A DNA stretch of 64,000 bases from Winogradskyella algicola. Lineage in GTDB: Bacteria; Bacteroidota; Bacteroidia; Flavobacteriales; Flavobacteriaceae. Shown here piece after piece: positions 8,269 through 17,071 of this stretch. Below the pieces are notes generated by a model. The model made no database searches. It was not told where the DNA came from and saw only the letters and a list, made by a program, of their open reading frames with translations. Every line of letters begins with the position of its first letter. Positions within the stretch are counted from its first letter, which is position 1. The stretch lies in the NCBI RefSeq assembly GCF_005869935.1, contig NZ_SZQF01000001.1:620001-684000 (forward strand), read 5' to 3'. A program made the position numbers and the translations under genes.

Positions 8269-9213
8269 ATGAAGACATTGAAAATACTTTTCGGATTTGC
8301 ACTTAGTGCTACGCTTCTTACGTCTTGTTACACGGAAGAGTTACATATTAATGATAATGGACCTGCAATTTCTTTAGATCAATTATTGCATTCCTATGAT
8401 CTGTGGTATGTAGATATTAATGCAACACAAGGCTATGGTGAAACCCCTTTTTTACAAATAGCTTTTACCTTAACTTTTGATAATGGTCGCCTTTTTGCCA
8501 ATAATAATTTGGTTGGCATTGGTAGCCAAGGCAACGGTTTTGGTGTGCAAATAGGAAATTATGATGCCTATAATATGATATTAGACGTAAACCATGTGAT
8601 TGATGGATTTGATAGTTTTGATGTTTACCAAATAGATCATAATACCATAGAGCTTTACAATCCATTTAATGATACATCTTACTTTTTAGATGGTTATCAG
8701 AGATCTACTTTTGATTATGACTTTGTGTTCTATGATAACATTCATTATTTCTTACAAGAGTACGAAGCTTGGGAGAAAGTTTACACAAGCAATTTTGGAG
8801 CTATAAACGAGTTTGATAACGAAAGCTATCTACAGTTTTTATCTGGTGGAAACGACTCTACATTTAGAAGTTCTCAGGATGTAAATATTAACAATCCAGA
8901 CAACATATATTGGGATTATACTGGTGTTTATGGTGTAGGAAATGTTACAGGTAATATGTACCTAAAAACTTTAACGTTAGATTATGATTTCTTCAACAAT
9001 GAATTCTTTGAATTGAGCGTTATTAATGACGGAACTATAGAGTTATTTCACCCAAATTCTGGAACAGTATATGAGTTTGAAGGTAGAGGATATATTGCAT
9101 ACTATAGAAGTTCTGATGCGCAAGGTAACATTACAAAGAAAGAAGAAATGCCTAAAAAGCGTAAACAAAAAACACCTAAGGTTGATAACCTTAGAGAAAA
9201 TACAAGAAGCTAA
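8269..9213 (+). CDS. lipoprotein of unknown function
   Basis: 314 residues with a signal peptide and a lipobox ending at Cys20 (LLTSC). The mature part is rich in Asp, Asn, Tyr and Phe and looks all-beta. Two halves look alike: LYNPFNDTSYFLDG near 126 and LFHPNSGTVYEFEG near 262, each after a run ending in TIEL. This suggests an internal duplication of a lipocalin-like or beta-barrel unit. The last 35 residues are very basic (KKRKQKTPK), unusual for a surface lipoprotein. Relatives may be labelled adenylyltransferases, but no nucleotidyltransferase HxGH motif is present. The gene ends in a good terminator. Confidence 0.8.
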   Translation: MKTLKILFGFALSATLLTSCYTEELHINDNGPAISLDQLLHSYDLWYVDINATQGYGETPFLQIAFTLTFDNGRLFANNNLVGIGSQGNGFGVQIGNYDAYNMILDVNHVIDGFDSFDVYQIDHNTIELYNPFNDTSYFLDGYQRSTFDYDFVFYDNIHYFLQEYEAWEKVYTSNFGAINEFDNESYLQFLSGGNDSTFRSSQDVNINNPDNIYWDYTGVYGVGNVTGNMYLKTLTLDYDFFNNEFFELSVINDGTIELFHPNSGTVYEFEGRGYIAYYRSSDAQGNITKKEEMPKKRKQKTPKVDNLRENTRS

Positions 9214-9236
9214 ATTTTGGTTGGTTATTTAGTTTC

Positions 9237-9276
9237 AAAACGCTCAGTCGATACTTGTTGGCTGAGCGTTTTCTTT
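9237..9276 (+). terminator. terminator of lipoprotein gene
   Basis: AAAACGCTCAG pairs with CTGAGCGTTTT around a 14-base loop, followed by TCTTTATTTT. Both flanks are AT-rich, so it may also act on the convergent gene. Confidence 0.8.
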
Positions 9277-9322
9277 ATTTTGAACTCGAGCAATTCTGAA
9301 AATTTTAGTTTTTAATTATAAT

Positions 9323-10624
9323 TTACAATTCTTTCAAAACCACCTCTAAATCCTCAAAAGAATAAGGTTTAGACATGATAATCTTGTCATTGCTTAATAA
9401 GAAATACATTGGAGTAGCTGCAATTCCATAGGTTTTTACAATTGGGTTGTCCCATTTGCCCAATCCTATATTATGAATAAAATTCGGATACTTTTTTATT
9501 TCTTGCGTCCATTTAGATGGCTCTTCTTCCAAACCAAATGCAACCACTTTTAAGTTGCTTTTATCAGCTGTTAATTCTTTGACTTTTGGAAGTTCATTAA
9601 GGCAATGCCCACAGCCACTACTCCAAAACACAAGTAAATAGTATTCAGATCCTTTAAGATCATGAAGGCTTGTCGTAGTTTCAGAAGAAACGATTTCAAA
9701 ATTTGGAGCTTTAGTACCAATAGACGTGTTCTTGTAAGAACTTATTGTTTCTGCTAATACTTTATTACCTGTTTGATTGGCTAAATCTAATAAATGCTTA
9801 TCGGTGATATAATTAGCAACGTTATGATTTTCTTGCGATACAAAGCGTTGCCATATTATTTCTAATAGATACGTTTTTATATTCAAATCTTTGCTATCTA
9901 TGGCACTAGCAACATCGTCTACTAAAGTTTTGTAAGTGTCGTTTGTAGGGTTTTCTACCATGTTAAATACATAAGACACCACACGATCTATCAAAAATGT
10001 AGAGCTTTGTAACATATAGTTGCTGAAGTCTATTTGACTGAAATAGTTGTTTTTTACATTTTTAGAATAGGTGTTAAAATCTTCATATTCAGCAGGAATA
10101 TAAGGTCTATTAGCCATAATAAAGGCAGAAACTAACTTACCTTGCGATGAGTTTTCGTAATTGGTTTGTGTTTCTTTTAAAACATTAAAAACCGACTTAA
10201 AACCATCTTTGTCCTTGCCATCTTTTTCGTAATAATTGGCAATGGTTTGATTTACCATATCCATACTTTTTAGGTACGATGCCCAAAGTTTATTTTCTTC
10301 TGACTCTGTAAATTCTACACCGTTTTCTTGGCTGAAATTAAAAGCCACAGTTTCTTTGCCATCATAGATAAAATCAAAGTTATTTTCTTCTGGTGGAATT
10401 GCATAAACGATTTTATAAATGCCTGGCGCAGCACTAGAATCTATTTTAATTTCAAATTGTCCCTCGTCATTTAATTCGCCATGACTTATATAATTGGCTC
10501 CTTCTGGAGTAGCCTCATATAAGAATGCATGTGTAAAATCTTCGGATGGTGAAAATGTACCTTTAACGCTTTGTCCAAAAGCTAAAAGAGGAAGAATTAA
10601 TAGAATCGTAGCTAGTTTTTTCAT
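9323..10624 (-). CDS. thioredoxin-fold (TlpA/ResA-like) secreted protein
   Basis: 433 residues. Signal peptide 1-17 (LLAFGQ). An N-terminal beta domain (about 20-110) resembles the DUF4369-type domains in front of Bacteroidota thioredoxins, followed by a helical linker. The C-terminal 140 residues are a TlpA-like thioredoxin domain with active site CGHC at 338-341 (WSSGCGHCLNELPK) and the cis-Pro motif ATPMYFLL. It should act in the periplasm as a disulfide reductase or isomerase; its partner is unknown. It starts 41 bases downstream of the mfd stop in the same direction, so it may share that transcript. Confidence 0.85.
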   Translation of the reverse strand: MKKLATILLILPLLAFGQSVKGTFSPSEDFTHAFLYEATPEGANYISHGELNDEGQFEIKIDSSAAPGIYKIVYAIPPEENNFDFIYDGKETVAFNFSQENGVEFTESEENKLWASYLKSMDMVNQTIANYYEKDGKDKDGFKSVFNVLKETQTNYENSSQGKLVSAFIMANRPYIPAEYEDFNTYSKNVKNNYFSQIDFSNYMLQSSTFLIDRVVSYVFNMVENPTNDTYKTLVDDVASAIDSKDLNIKTYLLEIIWQRFVSQENHNVANYITDKHLLDLANQTGNKVLAETISSYKNTSIGTKAPNFEIVSSETTTSLHDLKGSEYYLLVFWSSGCGHCLNELPKVKELTADKSNLKVVAFGLEEEPSKWTQEIKKYPNFIHNIGLGKWDNPIVKTYGIAATPMYFLLSNDKIIMSKPYSFEDLEVVLKEL

Positions 10625-10665
10625 AATTAGATTTAAAATTTTGTTGCAAAAAACAACTCCAATAA

Positions 10666-13600
10666 TTAAGCCATAATGGGTTGCAATGCATGTAATGCAG
10701 AAGAAACCGTGTTTATCTTCTCAAAAGTAATTAATAATCTTAAACCATTTCTGGTTTGCTTTTCTTTCATTTTGCATTTTGAGGCATTCATTTGTACAAA
10801 CTGTAAAACTCTGCTAAAGTCATTACTTTGGTAAAATTTACTTTGCTGATCTTGAATAAAGTAACCGATAAGTTTTCCTTTTTTCATGATGACTTTTTCA
10901 AGTCCCATCTTTGTAGCAATCCATTTTAAGCGAACGCTATCAAACAAATCTTGAACTTGCGTTGGCAATTCACCAAAACGGTCTATAATTTCAGATTCAA
11001 ATTTCTGTAATTCTTCTTCTGTTTTTATCTCGTTGAGCTTCGTGTACAGATTTAAGCGTTCTGTGATACTGTTAACGTAGTCGTCTGGGAATAGTAACTC
11101 AAAATCGGTGTCTATGGTAATATCCTTAACGTATTGTTTTGGTTTGCCGTCATCTTTGTATAAATCCGCAAATTCAGATTCTTTAAGCTCTTCAATGGCT
11201 TCATTTAATATTTTTTGGTACGTATCAAACCCAATATCATTGATAAAACCACTTTGCTCACCACCAAGTAAATCTCCTGCACCACGTATTTCTAAATCCT
11301 TCATGGCAATATTAAAGCCGCTACCTAGTTCAGTAAATTGTTCCAAAGCCTGAATACGTTTACGTGCATCTGCAGTCATTGCAGAATAATCTGGTGTTAT
11401 GAAATAGCAGAACGCTTTTTTATTACTACGGCCAACACGTCCACGCATTTGGTGCAAGTCACTCAGTCCAAAATTATTAGCATTGTTTATAAAAATCGTA
11501 TTGGCATTAGGGACATCTAGACCACTTTCTACAATGGTTGTACTTACTAAAACATCAAATTCGCCATTCATAAAAGCCAGCATTAATTGTTCTAGCTTTT
11601 TACCATCTAACTGACCATGACCGATGGCAATTTTAGCATCTGGTACCAAACGTTGAATCATACCAGCTACTTCCTTAATATTCTCTATACGATTATGAAT
11701 AAAAAACACTTGTCCACCTCGCTGAATCTCATAACTTATAGCATCTCTTATGGTTTCTTCATTAAAACGAATAACATGACTTTCTATAGGATAGCGGTTT
11801 GGAGGTGGAGTTGTAATAACCGATAGATCTCTTGCAGCCATTAAACTAAACTGCAATGTACGCGGAATAGGTGTTGCAGTAAGTGTGAGTACATCAACAT
11901 TTTCTTTAATAGTCTTTAACTTTTCCTTTACTGCAACACCAAACTTTTGCTCTTCGTCCACGATGAGCAGTCCTAAATCCTTAAATTTTACAGTTTTATT
12001 AGCGAGTTGATGCGTACCAATAATGATATCTAAACCACCTTTTTCTAGATTTTCTAAAGTTTCTCGTTTTTCCTTAGCTGTTCTAAAACGGTTCACATAA
12101 TCTACCGTTACAGGAAAATCTTTTAAACGTTCTTTAAATGTTCTGTAATGTTGATAAGCTAATATAGTTGTAGGTACTAAAACCGCAACTTGTTTACCAT
12201 TATCTACCGCTTTAAAAGCAGCTCTTATGGCAACTTCAGTTTTACCAAAACCAACATCGCCACAAACTAAACGATCCATTGGTCGTTCGCTTTCCATGTC
12301 TGCTTTTATATCTGCAGTAGATGACACTTGGTCTGGAGTATCTTCATAAATAAATGAAGCTTCTAACTCCAACTGCATGTGACTGTCTGGTGCATACTGA
12401 AAGCCCTTCTTTAACTTACGTTTGGCGTAAAGTTTAATGAGGTTAAAGGCTATTTCCTTAACACGAGATTTAGTTTTTTGCTTAAGATTTTTCCAGGCTT
12501 TACTTCCTAGTTTATAAACCTTAGGTGGTTTACCGTCTTTACCATTAAACTTGGTGATTTTATGTAAAGAATGGATGCTTAAATACAGTACATCACGCTC
12601 TCCATAAACCAATTTTATTGCCTCTTGCTTTTTGCCTTCTACATCTATTTTTTGAAGTCCACCAAATCTTCCAATGCCGTGGTCTATGTGCGTAACATAA
12701 TCTCCAACCTCTAAATTAGTGAGCTCTTTAAGCGTAATGGCTTGCTTTTTGGCGTAACCGTTTTTTAGATGGAATTTATGATAACGATCAAAAATCTGAT
12801 GGTCTGTGTAAACCGCAATTTTATTGTCGAGATCTATAAAACCTTGATAAAGCGATAATACGACTGTTTTATAATGAATTTCTTCTTGTTCGGCATCATC
12901 AAAAATATCATGAAAACGTTTGGCCTGCTGCTCACTTACACATGCTATATAACTGGTAATACCGTTAGCATGATTTTCATTTAAGTCTTCAATTAATAGA
13001 TTAAACTGTTTGTTAAATGATGGTTGCGGCTTGGTGTTGAAAACGATATTCTCTTTGCTAAAGAAAGATGAAGTACCAAACTCAACCAAGATATACTCTA
13101 AAAATTGTCGTTTGAGTAATTCTGAATTACAGAATAATTCTTCGGGTGAGGCATGTTTTACTTCGGTCGATAGGTTTTTGAAAGTGTCTTCTGCCTTTTC
13201 AAAAAACTCATCAATTTTTGAAAAAATAAATGATGGGTTTTTAGCAAATAAAACCGTCTTGTTAGAAATATATTTTAAAAAGCTTTCTCGCTGCTCTGCA
13301 ATCTGCTTGTTAGCGACATTTGGAATGATGCTTACTTTTTTAATGCGCTCTGTAGAAAGTTGCGTTTCTACATCAAAGGTTCTAATACTATCAACTTCAT
13401 CACCAAAAAACTCAATGCGGTAAGGTTCGTCATGCGAAAATGAAAAGACATCAATAATACCTCCTCTTACAGAAAACTCGCCTGGTTCTGTAACAAAATC
13501 TACACGTTTAAATTTGTATTCAAAAAGAACTTCGTTTACAAAATCGATACTCAATTCATTACCTACAGCAATCTTTAAAGTGTTTTTTTCTAATTCTTTT

Positions 13601-14028
13601 TTGGTTACTACTTTTTCAAAAAGCGCATCAGGATAGGTAACAATAATACATGGCTTTTTGCGAGAATTGATGCGGTTAAGCACTTCTGCTCTTAAAAGTA
13701 CGTTGGCATTGTTGGTTTCCTCAATTTGGTATGGTCTTCTATAACTGCCAGGATAGAATAAAACATCTTTGTCATTGATAAGCTGTTCTAAATCGTTGAG
13801 GTAATAGGCAGCTTCTTCTTTATCATCGAAGATGAGTAAAAACGGTTTTTCAGTAGACTTAAAAACCTCTGAAATAACAATTGACAAAGAAGATCCTACG
13901 AGACCTTTTAGGTTGATTTTAGGAGCAGTCTTGCTCTGAGCACAGTCGAAGGGTTGGGCAATAGAATTCTGCAGATTTTGCAGTTGCAAAGTCTGTGAAA
14001 AGGTTTGCGAGATAAGGGTTTTGCTCAC
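10666..14028 (-). CDS. mfd: transcription-repair coupling factor
   Basis: 1120 residues, near the usual length for Mfd. It removes stalled RNA polymerase at lesions and recruits UvrA. Order: UvrB-like N-terminal region, the RNA polymerase interaction domain (YVTHIDHGIGRFGG), helicase Walker A GDVGFGKTEVA near residue 590, VDEEQKFG near 690, the translocation module, and a C-terminal D7-like domain. The start is GTG. Residues about 25-37 are encoded by a copy of an intergenic palindrome family (13934-13953), so the N-terminus carries a probable in-frame insertion. An exact -7 box lies just upstream. Confidence 0.96.
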   Translation of the reverse strand: MSKTLISQTFSQTLQLQNLQNSIAQPFDCAQSKTAPKINLKGLVGSSLSIVISEVFKSTEKPFLLIFDDKEEAAYYLNDLEQLINDKDVLFYPGSYRRPYQIEETNNANVLLRAEVLNRINSRKKPCIIVTYPDALFEKVVTKKELEKNTLKIAVGNELSIDFVNEVLFEYKFKRVDFVTEPGEFSVRGGIIDVFSFSHDEPYRIEFFGDEVDSIRTFDVETQLSTERIKKVSIIPNVANKQIAEQRESFLKYISNKTVLFAKNPSFIFSKIDEFFEKAEDTFKNLSTEVKHASPEELFCNSELLKRQFLEYILVEFGTSSFFSKENIVFNTKPQPSFNKQFNLLIEDLNENHANGITSYIACVSEQQAKRFHDIFDDAEQEEIHYKTVVLSLYQGFIDLDNKIAVYTDHQIFDRYHKFHLKNGYAKKQAITLKELTNLEVGDYVTHIDHGIGRFGGLQKIDVEGKKQEAIKLVYGERDVLYLSIHSLHKITKFNGKDGKPPKVYKLGSKAWKNLKQKTKSRVKEIAFNLIKLYAKRKLKKGFQYAPDSHMQLELEASFIYEDTPDQVSSTADIKADMESERPMDRLVCGDVGFGKTEVAIRAAFKAVDNGKQVAVLVPTTILAYQHYRTFKERLKDFPVTVDYVNRFRTAKEKRETLENLEKGGLDIIIGTHQLANKTVKFKDLGLLIVDEEQKFGVAVKEKLKTIKENVDVLTLTATPIPRTLQFSLMAARDLSVITTPPPNRYPIESHVIRFNEETIRDAISYEIQRGGQVFFIHNRIENIKEVAGMIQRLVPDAKIAIGHGQLDGKKLEQLMLAFMNGEFDVLVSTTIVESGLDVPNANTIFINNANNFGLSDLHQMRGRVGRSNKKAFCYFITPDYSAMTADARKRIQALEQFTELGSGFNIAMKDLEIRGAGDLLGGEQSGFINDIGFDTYQKILNEAIEELKESEFADLYKDDGKPKQYVKDITIDTDFELLFPDDYVNSITERLNLYTKLNEIKTEEELQKFESEIIDRFGELPTQVQDLFDSVRLKWIATKMGLEKVIMKKGKLIGYFIQDQQSKFYQSNDFSRVLQFVQMNASKCKMKEKQTRNGLRLLITFEKINTVSSALHALQPIMA
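13934..13953 (-). repeat. palindromic element inside the mfd coding sequence
   Basis: On the minus strand the bases read CCCTTCGACTGTGCTCAGAG. This differs at only a few positions from CACTTCGACTGCGCTCAGTG in the intergenic terminator at 15373-15392. It encodes part of QPFDCAQSK in the poorly structured N-terminus of Mfd, in frame. Confidence 0.65.
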
Positions 14029-14053
14029 TAGACGCTTTATTTTTTAGTGAGGT

Positions 14054-14062
14054 GCAAATATA
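14054..14062 (-). promoter_or_regulatory. -7 box of mfd
   Basis: Minus-strand TATATTTGC, an exact TAnnTTTGC, about 26 bases upstream of the mfd GTG. Confidence 0.55.
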
Positions 14063-14086
14063 AGGATGTTTTAACTAAAAAAATGT

Positions 14087-14725
14087 TTAAAATTTGATGT
14101 CTGTTGCGTTCAAGTAAGTGTTGTAAAGCTCAGGATAATTGTCTTTAAAAATAGATTTAATATAGTCTAGAGGTACATCTTCAAAGTGACCGTAATCTTC
14201 TAAGTAGGTCATAAATTTTTTACTGTCTTTATTGTATTCTTGTAATACAGAATCTTCGGTACCATCAAAATTTAGTACATCTACATTATACATTGCACAA
14301 AGTTCTTTGTTAAATGCAGGTGAGCATTTTTTCCATTTTCCATCAAGAAATACATCAACCAAACCATGTGGTGCAAGCTCGTTAGTGCCTAGTTTAGCTT
14401 CTAAGCGTTCTGTGGCAATATGGTTAGAAACTTTTGCCAATCGCAATCGTGCCGGAATATTTACGGCACGTAGTCCTGCTACAAGTAAAATTGCTTTATC
14501 TATGCAATGCGCTTGTTGTTTTTTTGCAATATTACTGGCTTTATAATGCTCTTCAGTTAGCCCTATTTCAAAAGGGCTATAACGCCATTCATCCCTAACT
14601 TTAAGATATAGATTTTTTATTTTTTTCTGATCTGAAGTTAAGAGGCGAGCATCTTCAATTAAGTTTTGAATTTGAGGGCTTTTATAATCGAAGTAATACG
14701 TTTCTTTTAGATATTTGGTATTCAT
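14087..14725 (-). CDS. transglutaminase-like superfamily protein
   Basis: 212 residues from the ATG at 14725. A further in-frame ATG at 14752 overlaps the promoter box and is rejected. The papain-like triad can be placed: Cys74 in AHCIDKAILLVAGLR, His120 in APHGLVDVF and Asp124 in the same motif. There is no signal peptide, so it is probably cytoplasmic. Bacterial members can be proteases, amidases or cross-linkers. Nothing in the context identifies a substrate. It stands alone between mfd and a divergent TerB-like gene. Confidence 0.75.
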   Translation of the reverse strand: MNTKYLKETYYFDYKSPQIQNLIEDARLLTSDQKKIKNLYLKVRDEWRYSPFEIGLTEEHYKASNIAKKQQAHCIDKAILLVAGLRAVNIPARLRLAKVSNHIATERLEAKLGTNELAPHGLVDVFLDGKWKKCSPAFNKELCAMYNVDVLNFDGTEDSVLQEYNKDSKKFMTYLEDYGHFEDVPLDYIKSIFKDNYPELYNTYLNATDIKF

Positions 14726-14749
14726 AATAAGATGAGAATCTATGAATAA

Positions 14750-14757
14750 CAAACTTA
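14750..14757 (-). promoter_or_regulatory. -7 box of transglutaminase-like gene
   Basis: Minus-strand TAAGTTTG, an exact TAnnTTTG. It overlaps the upstream ATG at 14752, which shows that translation begins at 14725. Confidence 0.5.
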
Positions 14758-14878
14758 TTATTTTAAATCTAAAACAAATAAAAGAGATGAAATTTTATGA
14801 AAGTATGTAATGATAATATTCACTGAATAGCAATTGAAAAATCTTTAGGTTTTCATTTTATTACCTTAAGGTTTAGTA

Positions 14879-14887
14879 TATATTTGC
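14879..14887 (+). promoter_or_regulatory. -7 box of TerB-like gene
   Basis: TATATTTGC, an exact TAnnTTTGC, 22 bases before the ATG at 14909. Confidence 0.6.
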
Positions 14888-14908
14888 AGGCATATAAAAA
14901 TACAGATT

Positions 14909-15340
14909 ATGTCAATTTCAGATTTATTTGATAGTGGTTTTAAAAAGCGAAATGAGGATCATTTTGCTGCTATTGTAAGAGTAGCTATGAGTGATGGTGT
15001 TATTAACGACGCAGAAAAAGAGTTTTTAGACCGACTTGCTATTCGTTTAGAAATTAGTGAAATAGATTATAAAACTATACTTAAAGATTATCTAAGACAT
15101 CCAATAAACCCTCCTACATCTTATGACAGACGTTTAGAACGTTTATATGATTTGGCACGCATGGTATGGGCTGATCACATAGAAGGACCAAACCAAGTAA
15201 GTTTATTAGAGAAACTTTGTATAGGATTAGGTTTCAATCCAGATAACGTAAAATATATTGCTGATAAAGCTCTAACATTGGTACATTATGAGGTAGACTT
15301 AGACGAGTTTACAGAAAAGATGAAGAAAATGAATCAATAA
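14909..15340 (+). CDS. TerB-like helical protein
   Basis: 143 residues, cytoplasmic, all-helical. HFAAIVRVAMSDGVINDAEKEFLDRLA near 19-45 matches the TerB/DjlA-type fold, whose mark is an acidic loop (SDGxxxxxE) between helices, thought to bind metal. A second similar loop is WADHIEGPN near 90. TerB proteins are named for tellurite resistance, but isolated members do not imply that trait. No other ter genes are present here. It has its own promoter and ends in the bidirectional terminator shared with fbp. Confidence 0.75.
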   Translation: MSISDLFDSGFKKRNEDHFAAIVRVAMSDGVINDAEKEFLDRLAIRLEISEIDYKTILKDYLRHPINPPTSYDRRLERLYDLARMVWADHIEGPNQVSLLEKLCIGLGFNPDNVKYIADKALTLVHYEVDLDEFTEKMKKMNQ

Positions 15341-15362
15341 GTTAGATTCAACAAAAAAATAC

Positions 15363-15410
15363 AAGCGAACAACACTTCGACTGCGCTCAGTGACCATGTT
15401 CGCTTTTTTT
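15363..15410. terminator. bidirectional terminator with an embedded palindromic repeat
   Basis: The stem AAGCGAAC / GTTCGCTT (15363-15370 with 15398-15405) is followed by a T-run. Between the arms lies a second palindrome, CACTTCGACTGCGCTCAGTG (15373-15392), of the family also found inside mfd. It serves the converging TerB-like and fbp genes. Confidence 0.75.
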
Positions 15411-16416
15411 ATTCTGCTTTTTGCATAAATTCTTCTGCTTTTTCAACCATATTTCTACTACCACAAATAAAAGGTACACGTTGGTGTAATTCTGTAGGTT
15501 GTATATCTAAAATTCTATTGAAACCGTCACTCGCTTTTCCGTTAGCTTGTTCTGCTAAAAAAGCCATGGGATTACATTCGTATAGCAATCTTAACTTTCC
15601 GTCACTGGCCTTAGAGCTTTTAGGATACATATATATACCACCTTTTATCATATTTCGATGAAAGTCTGAAACCAATGACCCTATGTAACGACTTGTGTAA
15701 GGTCTGTCGCCTTCTTCCATCTGGCAATATTTTATATAATCTTTTATACCCTTTGGAAAATGAATGTAGTTTCCTTCGTTAACAGAATAGATTCTTCCAT
15801 CTTCTGGGAATTGCATATTTGGATGCGATAAGTAATAAGAACCTATTGCTGGGTTTAAGGTAAAACCATTAACACCATGTCCTGTAGTGTATACCAACAT
15901 TGTAGAAGTACCATAAATAATATATCCTGCAGCTACTTGCTGATTGCCTTTTTGAAGAAAATCCTCCATTTGAACAGGCGTACCGACAGGCGTAACTCTT
16001 CTGTAAACCGAAAAAATTGTACCAACAGATACGTTAACATCTATGTTTGACGAACCGTCCAAAGGATCAATTAAAACTACATACTTATTCTGGTGGTTTT
16101 CGTCTTGACTATTAATGGATATAAAATCGTCCTCTTCTTCACTAGCAATACCACAAACAATATTTCTATTGGTCATGGTTTGTATAAATTTCTCATTAGC
16201 ATAAACGTCTAATTTCTGTTGGTCTTCACCTTGTATATTGGTGTCGCCAGCTGCACCAATAATATCTACTAAACCAGCTTTGTTAACTTCGTGATTTACT
16301 ACTTTAGCAGCTAATCTAATAGAATTAATAAGTCGAGAAAGTTCACCAGATGTGTATTTAAAGGAGGCTTGATTTTCAATAATAAACTCACCAAGAGTTT
16401 GATTGCGTTGAGACAT
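15409..16416 (-). CDS. fbp: fructose-1,6-bisphosphatase class I
   Basis: 335 residues, normal for class I FBPase. It removes the 1-phosphate of fructose 1,6-bisphosphate in gluconeogenesis. The metal-binding motifs are present: ASEEED at 91-96 and [19 protein letters not shown] from 117. The sugar-phosphate site appears as [16 protein letters not shown], and [20 protein letters not shown] follows near the C-terminus. It is monocistronic. The upstream GATATTTG differs from the -7 consensus by one base. Confidence 0.97.
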   Translation of the reverse strand: MSQRNQTLGEFIIENQASFKYTSGELSRLINSIRLAAKVVNHEVNKAGLVDIIGAAGDTNIQGEDQQKLDVYANEKFIQTMTNRNIVCGIASEEEDDFISINSQDENHQNKYVVLIDPLDGSSNIDVNVSVGTIFSVYRRVTPVGTPVQMEDFLQKGNQQVAAGYIIYGTSTMLVYTTGHGVNGFTLNPAIGSYYLSHPNMQFPEDGRIYSVNEGNYIHFPKGIKDYIKYCQMEEGDRPYTSRYIGSLVSDFHRNMIKGGIYMYPKSSKASDGKLRLLYECNPMAFLAEQANGKASDGFNRILDIQPTELHQRVPFICGSRNMVEKAEEFMQKAE

Positions 16417-16555
16417 GAAGCGATATATTGGTTAATTGCAACAAATATCGCATTTTTTAATAAACTAAAACGTTTTCGTAGATTAAACTCGTTAAGAAAT
16501 TGATAAAGTGTATTTTTTTAGAAATAAGCATGAAATTAAAGAATGAATTTTAAAC

Positions 16556-16563
16556 TATATTTG
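16556..16563 (+). promoter_or_regulatory. -7 box of GNAT-aspartokinase operon
   Basis: TATATTTG, an exact TAnnTTTG, 20 bases before the ATG at 16583. Confidence 0.5.
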
Positions 16564-16582
16564 AGTTCACTATTTTAGAAAA

Positions 16583-17071
16583 ATGAACCAACCAAGACTC
16601 GCCAGAAAAACCGATATGCCAAGAGTACTAGAACTCATTAACGAATTGGCTGTATTTGAGAAAGAACCTGATGCTGTCGAGGTAACCCTAGAACTATTAG
16701 AGTCAGATGGATTTGGAAACAATCCGAAGTTTACCTGTTTTGTTATAGAAGTAGATAATAGGATAGAAGGTATGGCTTTGGTATACAAAAGATACTCCAC
16801 ATGGAAGGGAGAAGTATTACACTTAGAGGATTTAATTGTGAGCCAATCCCAAAGAGGAAAAAATTTAGGAACCCGACTATTAGATAAAGTTGTTGAATAC
16901 GGTAAATCTTTAGGAGTAAAGCGCATTAGTTGGGAGGTTTTGGACTGGAATGAGCCAGCAATAAATTTCTATGAAAAGAAAGGAGCAAATGTAATGCGAG
17001 ATTGGGACGTTGTTCAATTAGATGAAAAAGGAATAGAAAACTATTTAAAAAATTGTGATGCGCGTTTATAA
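16583..17071 (+). CDS. GNAT family N-acetyltransferase, diamine-acetyltransferase-like
   Basis: 162 residues. The acetyl-CoA loop is Q-RGKNLGTRLL at about 90-100 (Q/RxxGxG/A). The preceding strand LHLEDLIV and the later WEVLDWNEPAINFYEKKGA resemble spermidine/diamine acetyltransferases, though the acceptor cannot be read from sequence. It is cytoplasmic. The 3' end overlaps the aspartokinase start by 14 bases, so the two are translationally coupled, a common flavobacterial order. Confidence 0.85.
   Translation: MNQPRLARKTDMPRVLELINELAVFEKEPDAVEVTLELLESDGFGNNPKFTCFVIEVDNRIEGMALVYKRYSTWKGEVLHLEDLIVSQSQRGKNLGTRLLDKVVEYGKSLGVKRISWEVLDWNEPAINFYEKKGANVMRDWDVVQLDEKGIENYLKNCDARL

Noticed and set aside
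8269-9213. Nicotinate-nucleotide adenylyltransferase (NadD)
   Set aside because: From memory, lipoproteins of this kind near gpsA may carry that label, but the protein has a lipobox, is all-beta and shows no HxGH nucleotidyltransferase motif.
13010-13423. 137-residue + strand frame inside mfd
   Set aside because: It is antisense to a well-conserved part of mfd, has no promoter box or ribosome site and no recognisable domain.
14909-15340. Tellurite resistance locus
   Set aside because: A lone TerB-like protein without terA, terC, terD or terE does not support that function.
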